Positions 1 through 10,925 of a DNA stretch of 14,472 bases are shown here, piece by piece. How positions within the stretch are numbered: position 1 is the stretch's first letter; every line of letters starts with the position of its first letter. Under the pieces are notes generated by a model that was given only the letters and a program-made list of their open reading frames with translations, searched no databases and was not told where the DNA came from. Source of the DNA: Amoebophrya sp. AT5.2 (taxonomy: Eukaryota; Sar; Dinophyceae; Syndiniales; Amoebophryaceae); NCBI GenBank assembly GCA_005223375.1, contig RXOD01005373.1:1-14472 (forward strand). Direction: 5' to 3'. The position numbers and the translations under genes are program-made.

Positions 1-22
1 CTTACCATCTGGTCCCGCCATA
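1..22 (-). mobile_element. End of a second introner of the same family (cut by window edge)
   Basis: In gene sense the bases read TATGGCGGGACCAGATGGTAAG, matching the right TIR of the first element at 20 of 22 positions, with the last 14 (GACCAGATGGTAAG) identical. Orientation relative to the gene is the same. The exon C frame meets a TAA here, inside GGTAAG, as expected if this is the start of an intron with a donor at 5/4. The target-site duplication and other end are outside the window. Confidence 0.75.
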
Positions 23-3000
23 TGCCATGTCGGAGTCTTCGTACAGGAGGCAGGGCTTCTCGCGGTACATATGCGCGATGTCCGACTCGCGCAGCTCTAC
101 GACCGGGCACCCGTCGTAGTCCACGTAAACAAGCCGGGGGTCGTCATGATCTGGAGGAGGACTCAATTTCCCGCACAGCCACTCGTCGGAGACAAACGTG
201 CCCGCGGTGTAGAAGCCCTGCGTCCGCGCCGCAAGCGTCCGCACCTGCTGGCGATGTCGGAAGGTGTCGGAGGAGCTGCAAGACGCATGCAAAAGCTCGA
301 ACTCGTGCACGAATTTTCGACCCACACACGGCACACAAGGGTCGGCAACGGATCTAGAGATCGCACCATCGGACACCGTCGACCTCGACTCCGATGCTTC
401 CAAGCGATCCTCCATCCTGCGCACCTCCTCTTCCACGACCACGTCGTAACTGTTCCGGATGATGGAAAACCAATCGGTCTTCGGGATCTTCTCGCGCGCG
501 CGCGCCCGGTTGCATTCGGAGGTGGCGACCTCTAGAAAGGGGCGAATTTCGTCGTGGAGGCGATCACCGATTTCTTCGTCGTTATCGGGCCCCAGCAATT
601 CCATCTCGAGCACCAGCTCCTCCCAGCTGGCAAGCTTCGCTTTCTTGTACTCGAACCCGCGCCTCAAAATCGCTTTCCGCTCCCTTTCCTCTTGCGCGGT
701 TTCGTCCCTTAACCATGTGTGCGTCCGGTACGTGACGAAATCGGCGAGCCGCTTTCTGTACTCGACTCCCTCCGGCAGGGGAACGGCAGTCACAAGCCTG
801 AACGGAAGCGGGGGTGCTCCTACTTCCTCTTGTTCGTCGTCCTCCATTTCGATTTCCTCTTCTCCCCCCCTCTCGGAGCAACTGATGTCCACTTCATCCC
901 ACCGCTCCGAGAATGGGGCGTTTCTGTACGCGTTCGGGGCGCCGCTGCGTTTCCAGATCTCGAAGCCCTCCTCTTCGTCCGCGTGGGCGTGCACATGCAC
1001 ATCTTTCACAACGCCTGCTGCGTCTCCTTCCGCAGGGATATATTCATCTGGCCCAGGGGTAGTACCTCGCGATGAGAGAAACAAGTTCTCGCGCAGGCAA
1101 GCTGCCTGTCTTCTCGCCCTTTCCCGGAAATTCTGGCACGAAGCAGCAAGCGCCTTGCGTTGGACCTCGGCGTAGATCTCGCGCAGGTTCGCCGCAAACC
1201 GCCTGTTCGCGCCGGTGAGGCGAAGGGCGGTGTACCTCTCCCAGCACAGCCGCCAGATCTTCGCCTGTCGTTTCCGCACGAAGTGCAGGATGTCCTGGAG
1301 CACGCGGTCCAGCTTTGCCACTGCGTGCTCGCGCCGGTCGGGGGCGTCTGGGGGTGATCCACCAGAACTACTCCTTCGGCAATCCTCTTCGGATGCGGCG
1401 GGGTTTAAAAAGTGTTCATCGAAATCCACCTCGAGCCAACCAGAGTCCGGGTAGTCCTTGCTATCAAACCGCGGGGCAAAGGAGCACTTTTCGCCGCTGG
1501 CGGCTGTCCGCAGCGCTGGCTGGCAGCAGAAGAAGCCCCACTCGCTGCTCCGATGCGCTTCCGCAAACTCGTCGAGGAGGTCGTTGCTGCTGACGATGCA
1601 TCTTCGGAGCTGCTTGAGGAAAGCGGGAGCGTCGACGAGGCCGCAGCCGAAGTCGACCAAACCGGACTTCTGGAACGTCTCGAAGAGCGGGCGGCGGATG
1701 GGAAAGGGCAGGTGGGTCTCGTAGGGAAAGGCGATGAGGCGGTCGCTTGGCGGGTCGCAGGTGCTTTCGTCATCATCCGCGGGCCGTGGCGGCGGACGTG
1801 TGAGCAGCTTCTCCAGATCCTCCTGCAGCCAGGAGTACGCAGACCCGGAAGAACTCCCACCACCCCCCGCGTCCTCTGCCACAATTTTTTCCACCGAGAT
1901 CTCCTCGACCAGCGCCAGCCCTTTCTCCCGGCCCAAGCCGTTCGCAGTGGTTCGGCGTTTGTTCCCACCGCGCCCCCCGCCATCATTTCCCATTTGCCCT
2001 GCAAATGCGCGGCTGCCGCCGGCGGCTAGCTCTGGTCCCTGGATCCGGAGGAGCTCCACGCCTTCTTCCTTCAGGCCGAAACGGTCGGCCGCGGTGAGCA
2101 GGTGCCCCGTGTGCGGCAGCAGGTGACTGAAGGGTGCTGCCGCACACCGGGCGTCTTCGGATCGGTCCGGGGGTGGACGAGAGCAGGCGACTTCTTTCTG
2201 GCTCACCAGGTTGAACTTCACCAGCAGCACCCGCTCCGTGCTGCTCTCCACGTCGCGCACCGACTTGTGCACGCAGCCGGCCATGCGCTCCGAAACAACC
2301 TCCCCCTGGTGACGCAACGACGTATCTTCCTCCCCCAGGATCAGTCCTCCGTCTCCCCCCGCTCCGGCTCCCCGCTTTCGCACCGTCACCGGCCGCACCC
2401 GCTTCTTCAGGATCCGCACGCGGAACCCAGCTTGTTCTGCCGGGGTGCACTTGCTCGCGACGAGCATATCCGAGTGCGGCAGCGCGACGTGGCCGAGCGG
2501 GAACTGCCGCACCCTGTGCAGCACGCCGCTCGCGGACAGCCGGTTGATTTCGTTGAAGTCCTCCTTCTCGCGGAAGAAGCTCTTCGTGGCGTTCTCCGTT
2601 TTCAGTGCTGAATTTTCGAAGTCCGCCCTTCTGTCCGGAATCGCCACCAGCGTCGGCAGCCGGCGAAAAATGCAGAGCTTGAGCTCCTCGCTGCCGGGCA
2701 CGTGCCGGTGCTGGTACTCCTTGTAGTACTCTCGCCGCGGCGGGCTCGCCTTTGCCCGATGCCCGGAAAGATTTAGATTTTCATTTAGATTTTCCATTTC
2801 GTCGTCGATGATGTTTGTTGATCCTAGGCGAGCGCGGCCGTCATCGTCTGCAGGAGCGGCGGCGTCGTTCTCGTTCTGGCCCCTTCTCCTGTCACCCCCA
2901 CGGCCAGCACCGTCGAGTCCGCATTCGAATTGTTCGTGTAGAAGTTCGCCCCCACGTCTACTTTCCCGCCTCCGCGAGTCGACTACCCTGCGCGACGAGT

Positions 3001-6000
3001 CAACTTCCCTGTGCGCGACCACATCTTCTACGTCTTCCACCCCCTGTTGCCTCGGTCGAGGCGGTTCGTCTTCGGGGGTTTTGAAGTTTTGCTCGAAGTT
3101 GAAGTCCGACTCGCACACGAACTCGCCCCAGTCGTTTTCGGTCTCCTTTATGGCTTTTCCGATCTCTTCCGCGTACTCCGGGTTCTTCTCCTTGTTCTGC
3201 TCGTAGAGCTGCTGCAGCTGCGGCAGCGCTAAAGGGGACAGATTCATCTTTTCGACGGCTTCATTTCCCGCCGGTTGGTCGCCGATTTCCGCGGCGGACG
3301 GCCGGTCGATGATGGAGGAACAGGAGGACTCCGCGTCGTCGTCGGTGAGTGGGCGGAGGAGAGGCGGGAGATCATCTTCGCGCTGTTGAGGTCGCCCCGC
3401 ACGAGAGTCCTCGCTGGCTTCGTTCTCTTTGTCGTTCTCGTCGTTGGCGCCGAGACGACTGAGGCCGGGACGAGCAGCTGCTGCCTTTTGTTGCTGCAGA
3501 AACTCGCTGTACCGTCGCTTGAGAACCTCCTTCTTGCGCTCCGCCACGGAAGCGCTCCCGGGTTGTTCATCTCGGCCCCGTACCACAGGAGGTGGGTCTT
3601 GTTTCCGCAGGAACGGTATGACCTTTTCGTGGCCCTTCTGGAGTGGATCTACTAGAGTGGTCTTTTTGACATCATCGGCTCGCCGCCGCGAGGACGTCGT
3701 GGCTCGCCCAACTGGAGGAGGCGCCGATTGCTCTGCGCCGCGAGCAACACTGCTGCTGCTGGCCCCCCCTTGATGTTGTGCCACCTGTACTCGTGATCCG
3801 GAGCCGGCTGCAGTTGCAACGCCGCGCGACCCTCCGCCGCCGCCGACGTAGCCGCGCAGCCGCATCCCCGCCCTGGAATCCCTCCTCACTCCCGGACTCC
3901 GCCGCTCCTTCGAAGAGTGCTCCGAATCGGAGGAAAATGATTTTTCCGAAATCGCCCGGCCGTAGAAGTGGTCATCGTCTTCACTACTGCCGTCTTCGTC
4001 GGCGTCACGGGAGTCTTCTGTTCTCCCCCGCTTTCGTCGTGGTCGGCGGCTGCTTGTTCCCCTTCTGTCGCGGTCCTCCATTTGGTGCTCGCCCTCGCAG
4101 AAAAAGGACGAGCGTTCAAGGATTTCTTGCGGTGCCTCGTCTCCCACCTCCACCCCCCCGACAGGACTGTCGGAGAACTCGCTCCGTTCGTCCTCGCGCG
4201 CCTGCTCTCTACTGCTCAAAAGAAGTTCCTGCACTTTCGCTTCCCACGCGCTTTTCAGCTCCAGCTGCTCTGCGGACAGCGTGGTCTTTGCCTGCCCGAG
4301 CTCCGCCAGGTGAAAGTCGGTCAAGTTCTCCGGCAGCACCCAGCCGGAGCTCGCCTCGCACACCTCTTCCTTCAGGTACGCGAAGTCGCCCACGACCAAG
4401 CTGCTTGCGGATGCGGTTGGTGTTGGTGCTAGTAATTCGTCCTCGTTGACGAGGAAGAGGAGGCTGTTTCCCACCGCCACCAGGTACTCGAGTTCCGACC
4501 GCACGGACAGAACCTCGCCGACGCAGCACTCTTCGATGATCGCTTTTTCGCGGTTTTTCTTTTCGGTGGTCGAAGCAGTGCTGCCTATAGAAGGACAAGC
4601 GTTCGACAACTGTAGTTCCGTGCCGGCGAGGACGCAGTCCCCGCGCACGAAGTGGTTGTATCCGCACACGTCCTCTGGCTTGTCCGCGAAGAACGCGAAT
4701 CGGGCGCGGCTGTCGCTGCCGTCCTCGGCTCCTGATCGGTCTCGGTCTCCGAGGAGCCGCCGGTTCTCCGCATTGAGGTCGCTGGGCAGCTGGTACGGCC
4801 GCCGGAACGACCGCGGTGGCTGCCGGTCCGACGGGGCGTGGCTGTACTCGAGTACCTGTGCGCACGCGCGGCACCAGAAGAACACCCGCTCGAGGAGCAG
4901 CGAGGTTTCGGCTTGCGCTTTGTTCTGGACCGCGGAAAGTATCGGACCACGGGGGAAATGTAGACTGTCCTCCTCGTCGTCGGCGTGCACAACAATTTCC
5001 TTCAGCTTCAGCTTCTCCTCATCGGGGACGAGCAGCCAGTCGATTCGCTCGAGAAGAAACAGTTTGAACAGACTAATGGCCTCGAAAATTTGCCTCGCGC
5101 GCGTGTGGTTATTGGGGTGGCTCATTGTTTTCGGGAAATCTTCGCGTGGTCGGAGACCAAAGAGCACGCGCAAGTCCTCGAACTTGCCGCAGCAGTGCCC
5201 CCCGTAGTGCTGCTCGCGGGAGTGTTGGACCTCCAGCGATTCTTCATCTGGAGGTACTACACTGCCGACATCCGCACTACGGGGGGCACTACAGACCGTG
5301 TCGACGGCGGAGCCGGAATAAAAGGAGTCGGGACTCAGGCCGAAAAAGCGGACGCCGGCTTCGGACGGCCGTCCAGTATCGGTTCCGTCCCACAGCTCCG
5401 GGCTGGCCAGCAGAGCGCGGAGTGCCCTCTGCAACTCGTTCAGAAAGTCCTTCTGGCGCTCGGCGCGGAGGCACTGAAAAACGAAGCGCGGATCCGCTTC
5501 GCCCGCTAAGGAAGACAGAGCGTCGCTTTCAGTGTAATCGTCGAGCCCCAAGCTGGCGCTCAAGCCCTCACCGCGGACACCAAACGCGGACAACAATTTG
5601 CTTCCCCAGCCGACGGAACAAGAACGGAACGCAGGCTGTGGTACTAGTGGCCCTCCTTTGCTTTGCAGGCCCCGCCTTACATTCCAGGCTTGATGCCGGA
5701 CATTCGCGAACGCGATTTCTTCGAACTGCTTCTCGAAAACTGCTCTCGGCGAAAAGACCGACCGCGATATTTCCGAGCACGTGAAGATTTCTTGCGGGAG
5801 CACTTCGCAGCCGAGGTAGTCGAGTGCGAAGAGGATGCGGAGGAAGACTTCCTTCTCTAACAAAGTGTCCATGGACGGCGTTGCTCGGGGTTCCGGTTCT
5901 GGAACCTCCTCCGACCCAACAGCCCCCTCGCAGCGCTTCTTTTCCCCCCGCTCGCAGTGGTACTCGGCCAAGTACAGCAGCCCCATCCGCGTGATTTCGT

Positions 6001-9000
6001 CTTTCGAATCCACGGCAAAAAGCGACTTTTTCTTCAGCTTCAGCTTCACCGCGAGCGCCTCTGCTCTGTCCTGCTTGCGAGTGTAAGGAGGTCTCCCGGC
6101 CTTGTTTTTGCCGCACATATCGTCCGCGAACGCCCATTTCGGCAGGTCCTTTTTCCCTCGCTCGAACTCAACGCGCCTCCTGTTGAATGCCGCGACGAAT
6201 TCGTCCAGTTCTTCCGCAATTTTCTCCTCCGTGAGGCGGCACACGTAGAGCAAGTAGCTGACGAGGGCGGCGGTGGCGGGGTCGAAGGTAAGCAGCGCGC
6301 GGAATTTCCGGACCGTGGCCTTCGGCAGTCCGTACACGCTCAAAAGCAGGTCGAAAAGCGTCTGCACGCTCTGGACCTGCCGCACGACGGTCGGGGAGGA
6401 CAGCTTGCCAGCGAGGGAAGCTCCTGTCTTTTTACGCGCCGCGGGAGCGGCCCCCTTTCCGGACTTCGTCTCGTCCGTCCCCGCCTGCTCCTGCTCGCCC
6501 CGCGCGTAAAAAAAGGTGAAGGCGGCCGGATGTCCCTCCCCCCCGAAGAACTCCGCGTGCGCGCGCAGGAAGTTCCCCACGTTGTGGTTGCTCACGACGG
6601 TCACGCTGTCGCCCCCCATGCTCACGAAGTCCAGCCCGACCTGGTACACGAGCTCCTGCAGCCACGCCACCAGGTCCAGATCCACGCCCACACTGCAGAG
6701 CGCGTTTAGGAACAGCTTGTTGCGGCCCCCGATGTGCTTCCAGCCGTGTTCCGGGTTGCGCAAGTCCTGTTCGCGGAGGATGAACCTCCACGCGAACTCG
6801 TAGTTTCCGTAGTGCGCCCGCAGGTAGTCGCTCGGCGCCGCCGACGCGACCGCCCTCTCCAGCTGTCTGCGCTTGTGCCGCAGCCGCGGAATTTCGAGGC
6901 GCCGCAAAACCGCGATGCTCTCCTCGGCTCTTCGGAGCTTGCGGAGCACCTCGTTGGGAAGCACAACGTCCTGCACCTCCGCGACTCTCGCTTGGAGGAT
7001 TGCAAGCGACTCCTCGCCGTCCCCAAAACTTTTGACTTCCTCGGCCAACGCGCGCTCGATTTCCTCCTGCTTTGCTCGCAATTCCGCGATCTCCACGTGG
7101 CGAAGTTGCGCGATTTTCGCCTCGCAGGACTGGATCCTCTTCTCGAGCAGAAACTTCTCGCGCTCGACCTGAATGGCCGGAACGAGGTCGTCGTAGGCAA
7201 GGCGCACGTACTCGTCCGCAGTAGTGCTCCTTCGTAAGCCGTGCTCCGCGTCGGCGAAAAAGTGCCCTTCGTACGCCCTCTCCGTGGCGGTTTCGTCCAG
7301 TTGCTTTTGGAAGTGCTGGTCCTCCTGCCTGCGGCGGCAGCGTTCTCGCTCTTTTTTGGACAGGTGGAGCGCTGGGTCGAATTTGCAAGTGGTGGTTGCA
7401 AATGCCTCCATAGCATCCGCTTCCATAGTATTGATTCCTCGTTGAGAAACCCCGTTCCTGCCGCCTTGCCACCGCGTGGCGCCGCCGCGTTTTTTCCCGC
7501 GTGTGCGCGCCAGGTCGCGCAGGAAACTCTTGTACGAACCCTGCCAGGCCTTCGAAGCGAGCCCGTGCCGGTGTGGGTTTGTGCTCGCCCGTGCCGGTGT
7601 GGGTCTGTGCAGCAAAATGCCCCCGCAGGTACCCTGCGGGTCCGTGCAATTCGGCTGCCGCTGCTGGCCGCCCCGCCGCTTTATCTTCGGGTGATTTGGC
7701 AGGGATTCTGCATCGTCCCCGCTTTCTTCTTCCCCTTCTCTTCCTGCTTCACGACCGCTCCTCCCCCAGCACCCCCACCGCTCCTCCTCTTGCACTGCCC
7801 ATTCTAACGCTGCTCGGTCCCAGCATTCCCCGCCCCATCGACGATCGAAGCAGGTCTCCAGGGCCGCGTCCGCGTGCGAGTTTACGTCCGCCTCCACGAC
7901 ACCCTCCACACCTCCTTCTTCTTCCGCAGCTGCAGATGAAAGAAACAGGTCGTCCTCCCACAGCCAGTCCTTCTCGGGGACGATCACCAGCTGCTCCATC
8001 CACGACTCGAAGTCCTTCAGCAGATATCGGTACACGAACAGCCAGAATACCTCTTGCACGGGCTGCGGGAAGACGCTCTGCAGCACTTTGGCGACGCCCC
8101 AGTGGAAGGTGAAGGCCATCTGGGACCAGTGCTGCGGGGCCTGCTGCGACATGGAGGATTCCGGCAACGGCCCGTACAGCCGCGCGGGGGTCGCCAGTGG
8201 CAGCTTTTTCGTTAATTTTCTCTCCGCGTCGCACTGCCGGAAGAAGCGCCGCAGGATTTCTAAGTTCTGGGTAGCCAAACTCCCGGGGGAGAGACTCAAA
8301 ATCGCCTTCATTGGGTCGTTGGACTGGGGACGGAGGCGGATGGGGAACCGAGAAAACTGCGGAAAACCGCAGGTGAGCAGTTTGGACTCGAAATCCAGGC
8401 ACCACGGGAGACGCCCGGCGTTGTTGGGCAGCACGTTTCGCAGTGGGTCGGCTGCTGACACGGTCGTGGTCGACGCGCGGCCAAAAGTTCCGAGTAGCAT
8501 ATCTTCATCGTCCTCGTCCGGATACTCCTCGTGGCAGAGGATGGAGTCGATCGTCGCGAAGCGGGGAACGGCGGACAAAGCGCGTTCGTCATCTTCCTGT
8601 TGCGGAACACACGGAGCGGATTTCGCCAGCGGTGCCACGACGGTCGAAGACAGATGCAGTTTCATCTGGTCTCGCGACCACCAGGTGTGCTTGATGGCGT
8701 CGGCGGGAGTTGTATCCGGTCGGTTCGTTCTGGAGTTGTGGAGGCTAGTAGGTTCCTCCGCAGTTTTCTCCCCTTCCTCGGGCGGAAAGATTTCCGCTAG
8801 CCGCGGGAGGATGTACCTGTCCAGCCGCTCGTCGATTTTCTTCATTGCGGCGCGTCGCCGCAGGGATGCGGGGCTGCGCGCCGCCGAGGCGGTCGAGACG
8901 GAGCGCCGGGACCGGTCCAACTCCACTTCATTGCCATCGAGATTATCGGCCTCCACGCTGTCGTTGCCGTCCTCCACGTGCATTTCCATCGCTCCCTCCC

Positions 9001-9318
9001 CGAAACAACACTCCTCGCCGTTCGCGACCTTCTCGACAAATTTGATCACGCGCAGACACTTCTCCAGCGTTGCTTCCCATTCCGGTACCCCCAGCATCCT
9101 CCTCCGAAAAACAGTGCCCAAGTCGTCGGGGCCGCGTACAAAGCCCAACAGATAGTTGCCCTCCCACATGTCGCAGATCTGGCGCTCGAGCAAAAACGAA
9201 AAAGTCTTGGCCTCCTCCGAATCTTGCGGAAACACGGAGTCGAGGACGAGCGAGAAGTTCGGCTTGCTGCGAAGCCCGTTGGTGAGGTGTTGGGGAGGCT
9301 GCGGCGCGGGGGAAGGCG
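6..9318 (-). CDS. Exon C: about 3,100-codon open exon of a giant hypothetical protein (3' partial)
   Basis: One uninterrupted frame runs from 9337 (below an in-frame TGA at 9338-9340) to a TAA at 2-4 that lies inside a second introner-like end. The GTG at 9233-9235 has open codons before it and no ATG upstream in frame, so an acceptor (CTTCTCAG at 9319-9326) probably opens the exon. It starts APSPAPQPPQHLTNGLRSKP, with NFSLVLDS LRR-like. Counting from the GTG, residues 671-798 form a strong coiled coil (EKFLLEKRIQSCEAKIAQLR). Residues about 800-1350 and 1400-1560 are hydrophobic enough to be folded helices. Residues 1675-2190 are Ser/Asp/Arg-rich and probably disordered, with an NLS-like RRPRRKRGR near 1735. 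The last 80 residues (LVYVDYDGCPVVEL) look like a small beta-rich module, possibly Tudor-like, but this is a weak guess. No catalytic motif or membrane segment is evident. The exon's left end depends on which splice site the second element uses. Confidence 0.75.
2771..2794. repeat. Two perfect 12-bp tandem units (ATTTAGATTTTC)
   Basis: Encodes the ENLNENLNL repeat in exon C. The unit is AT-rich in a GC-rich frame and is in phase with codons, so it looks like replication slippage in a disordered region. Confidence 0.75.
7561..7612. repeat. Tandem 26-bp duplication inside exon C
   Basis: Two adjacent 26-bp units starting GCCCGTGCCGGTGTGGGT match at 23 of 26 positions. Since 26 is not a multiple of three, the two copies are read in different frames (PTPAR against NPHRHG). 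The surrounding 280 bp encode a Gly/Arg/Pro-rich stretch unlike its flanks. Confidence 0.8.
7622..7640. repeat. Short inverted repeat CCCGCAG-5-CTGCGGG
   Basis: Seven-base perfect arms around GTACC, just beyond the 26-bp tandem pair. The strand could fold to a small hairpin, but no poly-T follows and it is inside an open coding frame. Confidence 0.4.
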
Positions 9319-9429
9319 CTGAGAAGGTTTTTCGGGTTCATTTTTATGCCGCATCGAATCCTAAATCCCAAAATCTAAATCACATCGGAAGGAGTTCGCA
9401 TTTTAGCAGAAACCAAGCTGCAGTACCAC
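9319..9429 (-). other. Putative short spliceosomal intron joining exons B and C (108 or 111 nt)
   Basis: Exon B's frame stops at 9380-9382 and exon C's frame opens at 9337, only about 43 nt apart on the same strand. Candidate donors are GCAG|GTGG (GT at 9429/9428) and GGTG|GTAC (GT at 9426/9425). The acceptor is CTTCTCAG, ending at 9319. All are phase 1, so either join is in frame and gives GA(G)AP then SPAPQPPQHL. The tract before the AG is only weakly pyrimidine-rich. Two adjacent genes is the alternative. Confidence 0.5.
9358..9385. repeat. AT-rich CCTAAATCC...CTAAATC stretch in the B/C intron
   Basis: The plus strand reads CCTAAATCCCAAAATCTAAATC, resembling degenerate plant/dinoflagellate-type telomere repeat (CCCTAAA). 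It is AT-rich against GC-rich surroundings, which fits intron sequence. The related GATTTAGATTT word also occurs in coding sequence at 2770-2781 and 13751-13761, so chance is likely. Confidence 0.3.
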
Positions 9430-10806
9430 CTGCTCCTTCACTGTCCTTTTCCACGTCTGCCCCCACCAAATCCTTTAAGACAACCCCTCCTCGCACCCCG
9501 ATGCCCAGCGTCGCGGCGAAGGCTGCTAGCTGGTAGCCGGCGTTCTGGTGCAGGTTTTGCAGTTTCTCCTTCTTCGCTGCCAGGTCTAGCTGCGTCGCGG
9601 ACAGGTGCGCGGCACGACACGCACCGGACCGCATCTCCTCCACGGCGGCGTCCACGAGCTCCTCGACCTCGGTCGTGGATCCAGTTGCCGTGGAGGAGAT
9701 GCCGTCTTCCTCTTCCCCAGATCCCCCCTCCCCAGATACGACGATCTCCCGTTCCACCTCCCGTTCGACGCGAGCCCGCAGAGGTTTCCGCAGCACCAAA
9801 TCGTCGAGAGGAACGCCGTACACCGCGCTCGGAGGTACCCGCACGGCGCTCTCGTCGGCGAGGTGCAGGGGCACGCGGTGGATCTGGGAGTTGTTCGCGA
9901 AGCGCAGGTCCAGCGAGAGCCACGTGATCTTGGGCAGCAGCGAGTGGAAGTAGTCGTGCACTTTTCGGCTGTTTTCACGGGCGGTTTTGGCGGCGAACCG
10001 ATTCTTGTTTTGTTGGGAGCGGCGGCGGCCGAAAGGAAAGCTGCTCGTCGCCTGGTGGACGTAGTCGTTGACAAACATCTCGGCGTCCTCATCGTCCTCC
10101 GCCAGTGGCGCGCGCCCTTGAAGATTCACCGCGAGCCGCGCCTCCGACGCCCGCCGGGCGTTGGTCTCAGCCGCAGCCGCCCCGGCCCCACGCGGGCCGC
10201 CGAACGCGACTTTCGCCCGCTTCGTCGCCGGTTCCGCGCCGTCCCCCTTCGCGGAGGTGGGTCCTACCACATTGTTCCGCTTCTTCCGGCTCGGCACTGC
10301 CAGGGACCCCAGAGGACCTGCTTTCGGCGCCGGCGGCCCTTCCTTTTCCGCGCTCTCGACGACGTTTTTTGCCGCTCCCTCGCCGTTTTTTGTCGCGACT
10401 TCCTGCGCGCGCAGCCACTCCTGCACCTTCTCGCGCCGCATCCCGTCCTTCTTTCGCGGCAGGCCGTCCCCCATATTGATCTTCCTTCCCGCCCCCGCGC
10501 CCGCCAATGCCCCACTACTTACCCCTTCTTCCTCTCGTAAATTCAAAATGCTCGCGAGGCTGTCCTCCTTCCGCCACGGCATTGGGTAGCGCGGGTGGGC
10601 CGACACGATCGCCGCGATCGCGTGCACCGTGGCCAGCGAGCCGTCGTTGTTCGACAGGTCGAGAAGCAGCGGCGGGAAGACCGCGGCCCGCACGTAGCGC
10701 GTGACCGGGATCATGGCCGCGTCCGAGAGTTTGTTCCCAGCCAGGTTCACCGCCACGGCCTGGATGCGGTGCCTGCCGAGGATCTCGAAGACCCGCTTGC
10801 AGGTGT
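9430..10806 (-). CDS. Exon B of the same gene: LRR segment with a basic disordered insert
   Basis: The frame is open from inside the element down to a TGA at 9380-9382. The usual GTG start at 10754-10756 lies inside an LRR, so it is not a real start. Reading from 10806 the protein begins (D)TCKRVFEILGRHRIQAVAV, then NLAGNKLSDA and LLLDLSNND, which continues the LRRs of exon A. After about 65 residues the LRR gives way to a basic, Ala/Lys/Glu-rich stretch with an NLS-like ATKRAKVA. A probable LRR strand returns near 9930 (ITWLSLDLRFANN). The end (LQNLHQNAGYQLAAFAATLG) looks helical and runs into a GA-rich segment where a donor could sit (GCAG|GTGGTAC). With exon A ending in phase 1 at TAT G, the join reads HYDTCKR without a frameshift. 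Exon length 1,377 nt is in register with both neighbours. The function is unknown; a scaffold or protein-binding role is inferred only from the LRRs. Confidence 0.7.
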
Positions 10807-10807
10807 C
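10803..10807. repeat. Target-site duplication, left copy (GTGTC)
   Basis: GTGTC abuts the outer end of the left TIR and matches 11167-11171 exactly. In gene sense it is GACAC. Its first base (G) completes the TAG at the intron 3' end. Confidence 0.8.
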
Positions 10808-10815
10808 TATGAAGA
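10807..10815 (-). promoter_or_regulatory. Presumed 3' splice acceptor (CTCTTCATAG) at the element/target-site junction
   Basis: The TIR end CTCTTCATA plus the first base of the target-site copy gives TAG, so the insertion itself makes an AG acceptor. Exon B then begins ACACCTGC in the LRR frame. This acceptor works in frame with either the GT donor at 11149 or an AC donor at 11170. Confidence 0.6.
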
Positions 10816-10840
10816 GACCAGATGGTAAGTGGGTAAGTGG
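10808..10840 (+). repeat. Left terminal inverted repeat of the introner
   Basis: Reads TATGAAGAGACCAGATGG then GTAAGTGG-type units on the plus strand. It is the reverse complement of 11134-11166 at 32 of 33 positions. Its inner edge directly abuts the captured exon copy. Confidence 0.92.
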
Positions 10841-10877
10841 TTGCAGTTCGGGAGCTGGAGGGACACGGGCAGGGTGT
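10839..10877. repeat. Intronic copy of an exon A segment (39 nt, 38/39)
   Basis: This stretch inside the element repeats 11183-11221 in the same orientation, with one mismatch (10851 G against 11195 C). It starts at the last two bases (GG) of the left TIR. GG is also present at the exon copy's edge, so the junction shows 2-bp microhomology. In gene sense it carries the codons for TLPVSLQLPNCN. Confidence 0.93.
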
Positions 10878-10925
10878 TTTCAGAGATGCCCCATCGTGGG
10901 GGGTAGGAGGCAGAGGGCACTAGAG

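Noticed and set aside
4996..6052. Repeated TTCAGCTTCAGCTTC at about 5003 and 6035
   Set aside because: Encodes KLKLK in both places; a short codon-level coincidence, not a repeat family.
7400..7440. CTATGGA words resembling the outer TIR end
   Set aside because: Only 7-8 bases match and the conserved GACCAGATGGTAAG core is missing; not an element remnant that can be supported.
6432..7649. Minus-strand ORF of 405 codons overlapping exon C in another frame
   Set aside because: Arg/Gly/Ala-rich composition typical of an out-of-frame read; exon C is open on both sides and contains the coiled coil.
8105..8130. CATCTGGGACCAG resembling the TIR core
   Set aside because: Word order and spacing differ from CCATCTGGTC, no inverted partner, and it encodes unbroken exon C sequence.
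9046..9371. ATG ORFs of 102 and 142 codons in the other two frames at the start of exon C
   Set aside because: They carry real ATGs, but the translations are low-complexity and die inside exon C, while the exon C frame gives folded-looking sequence.
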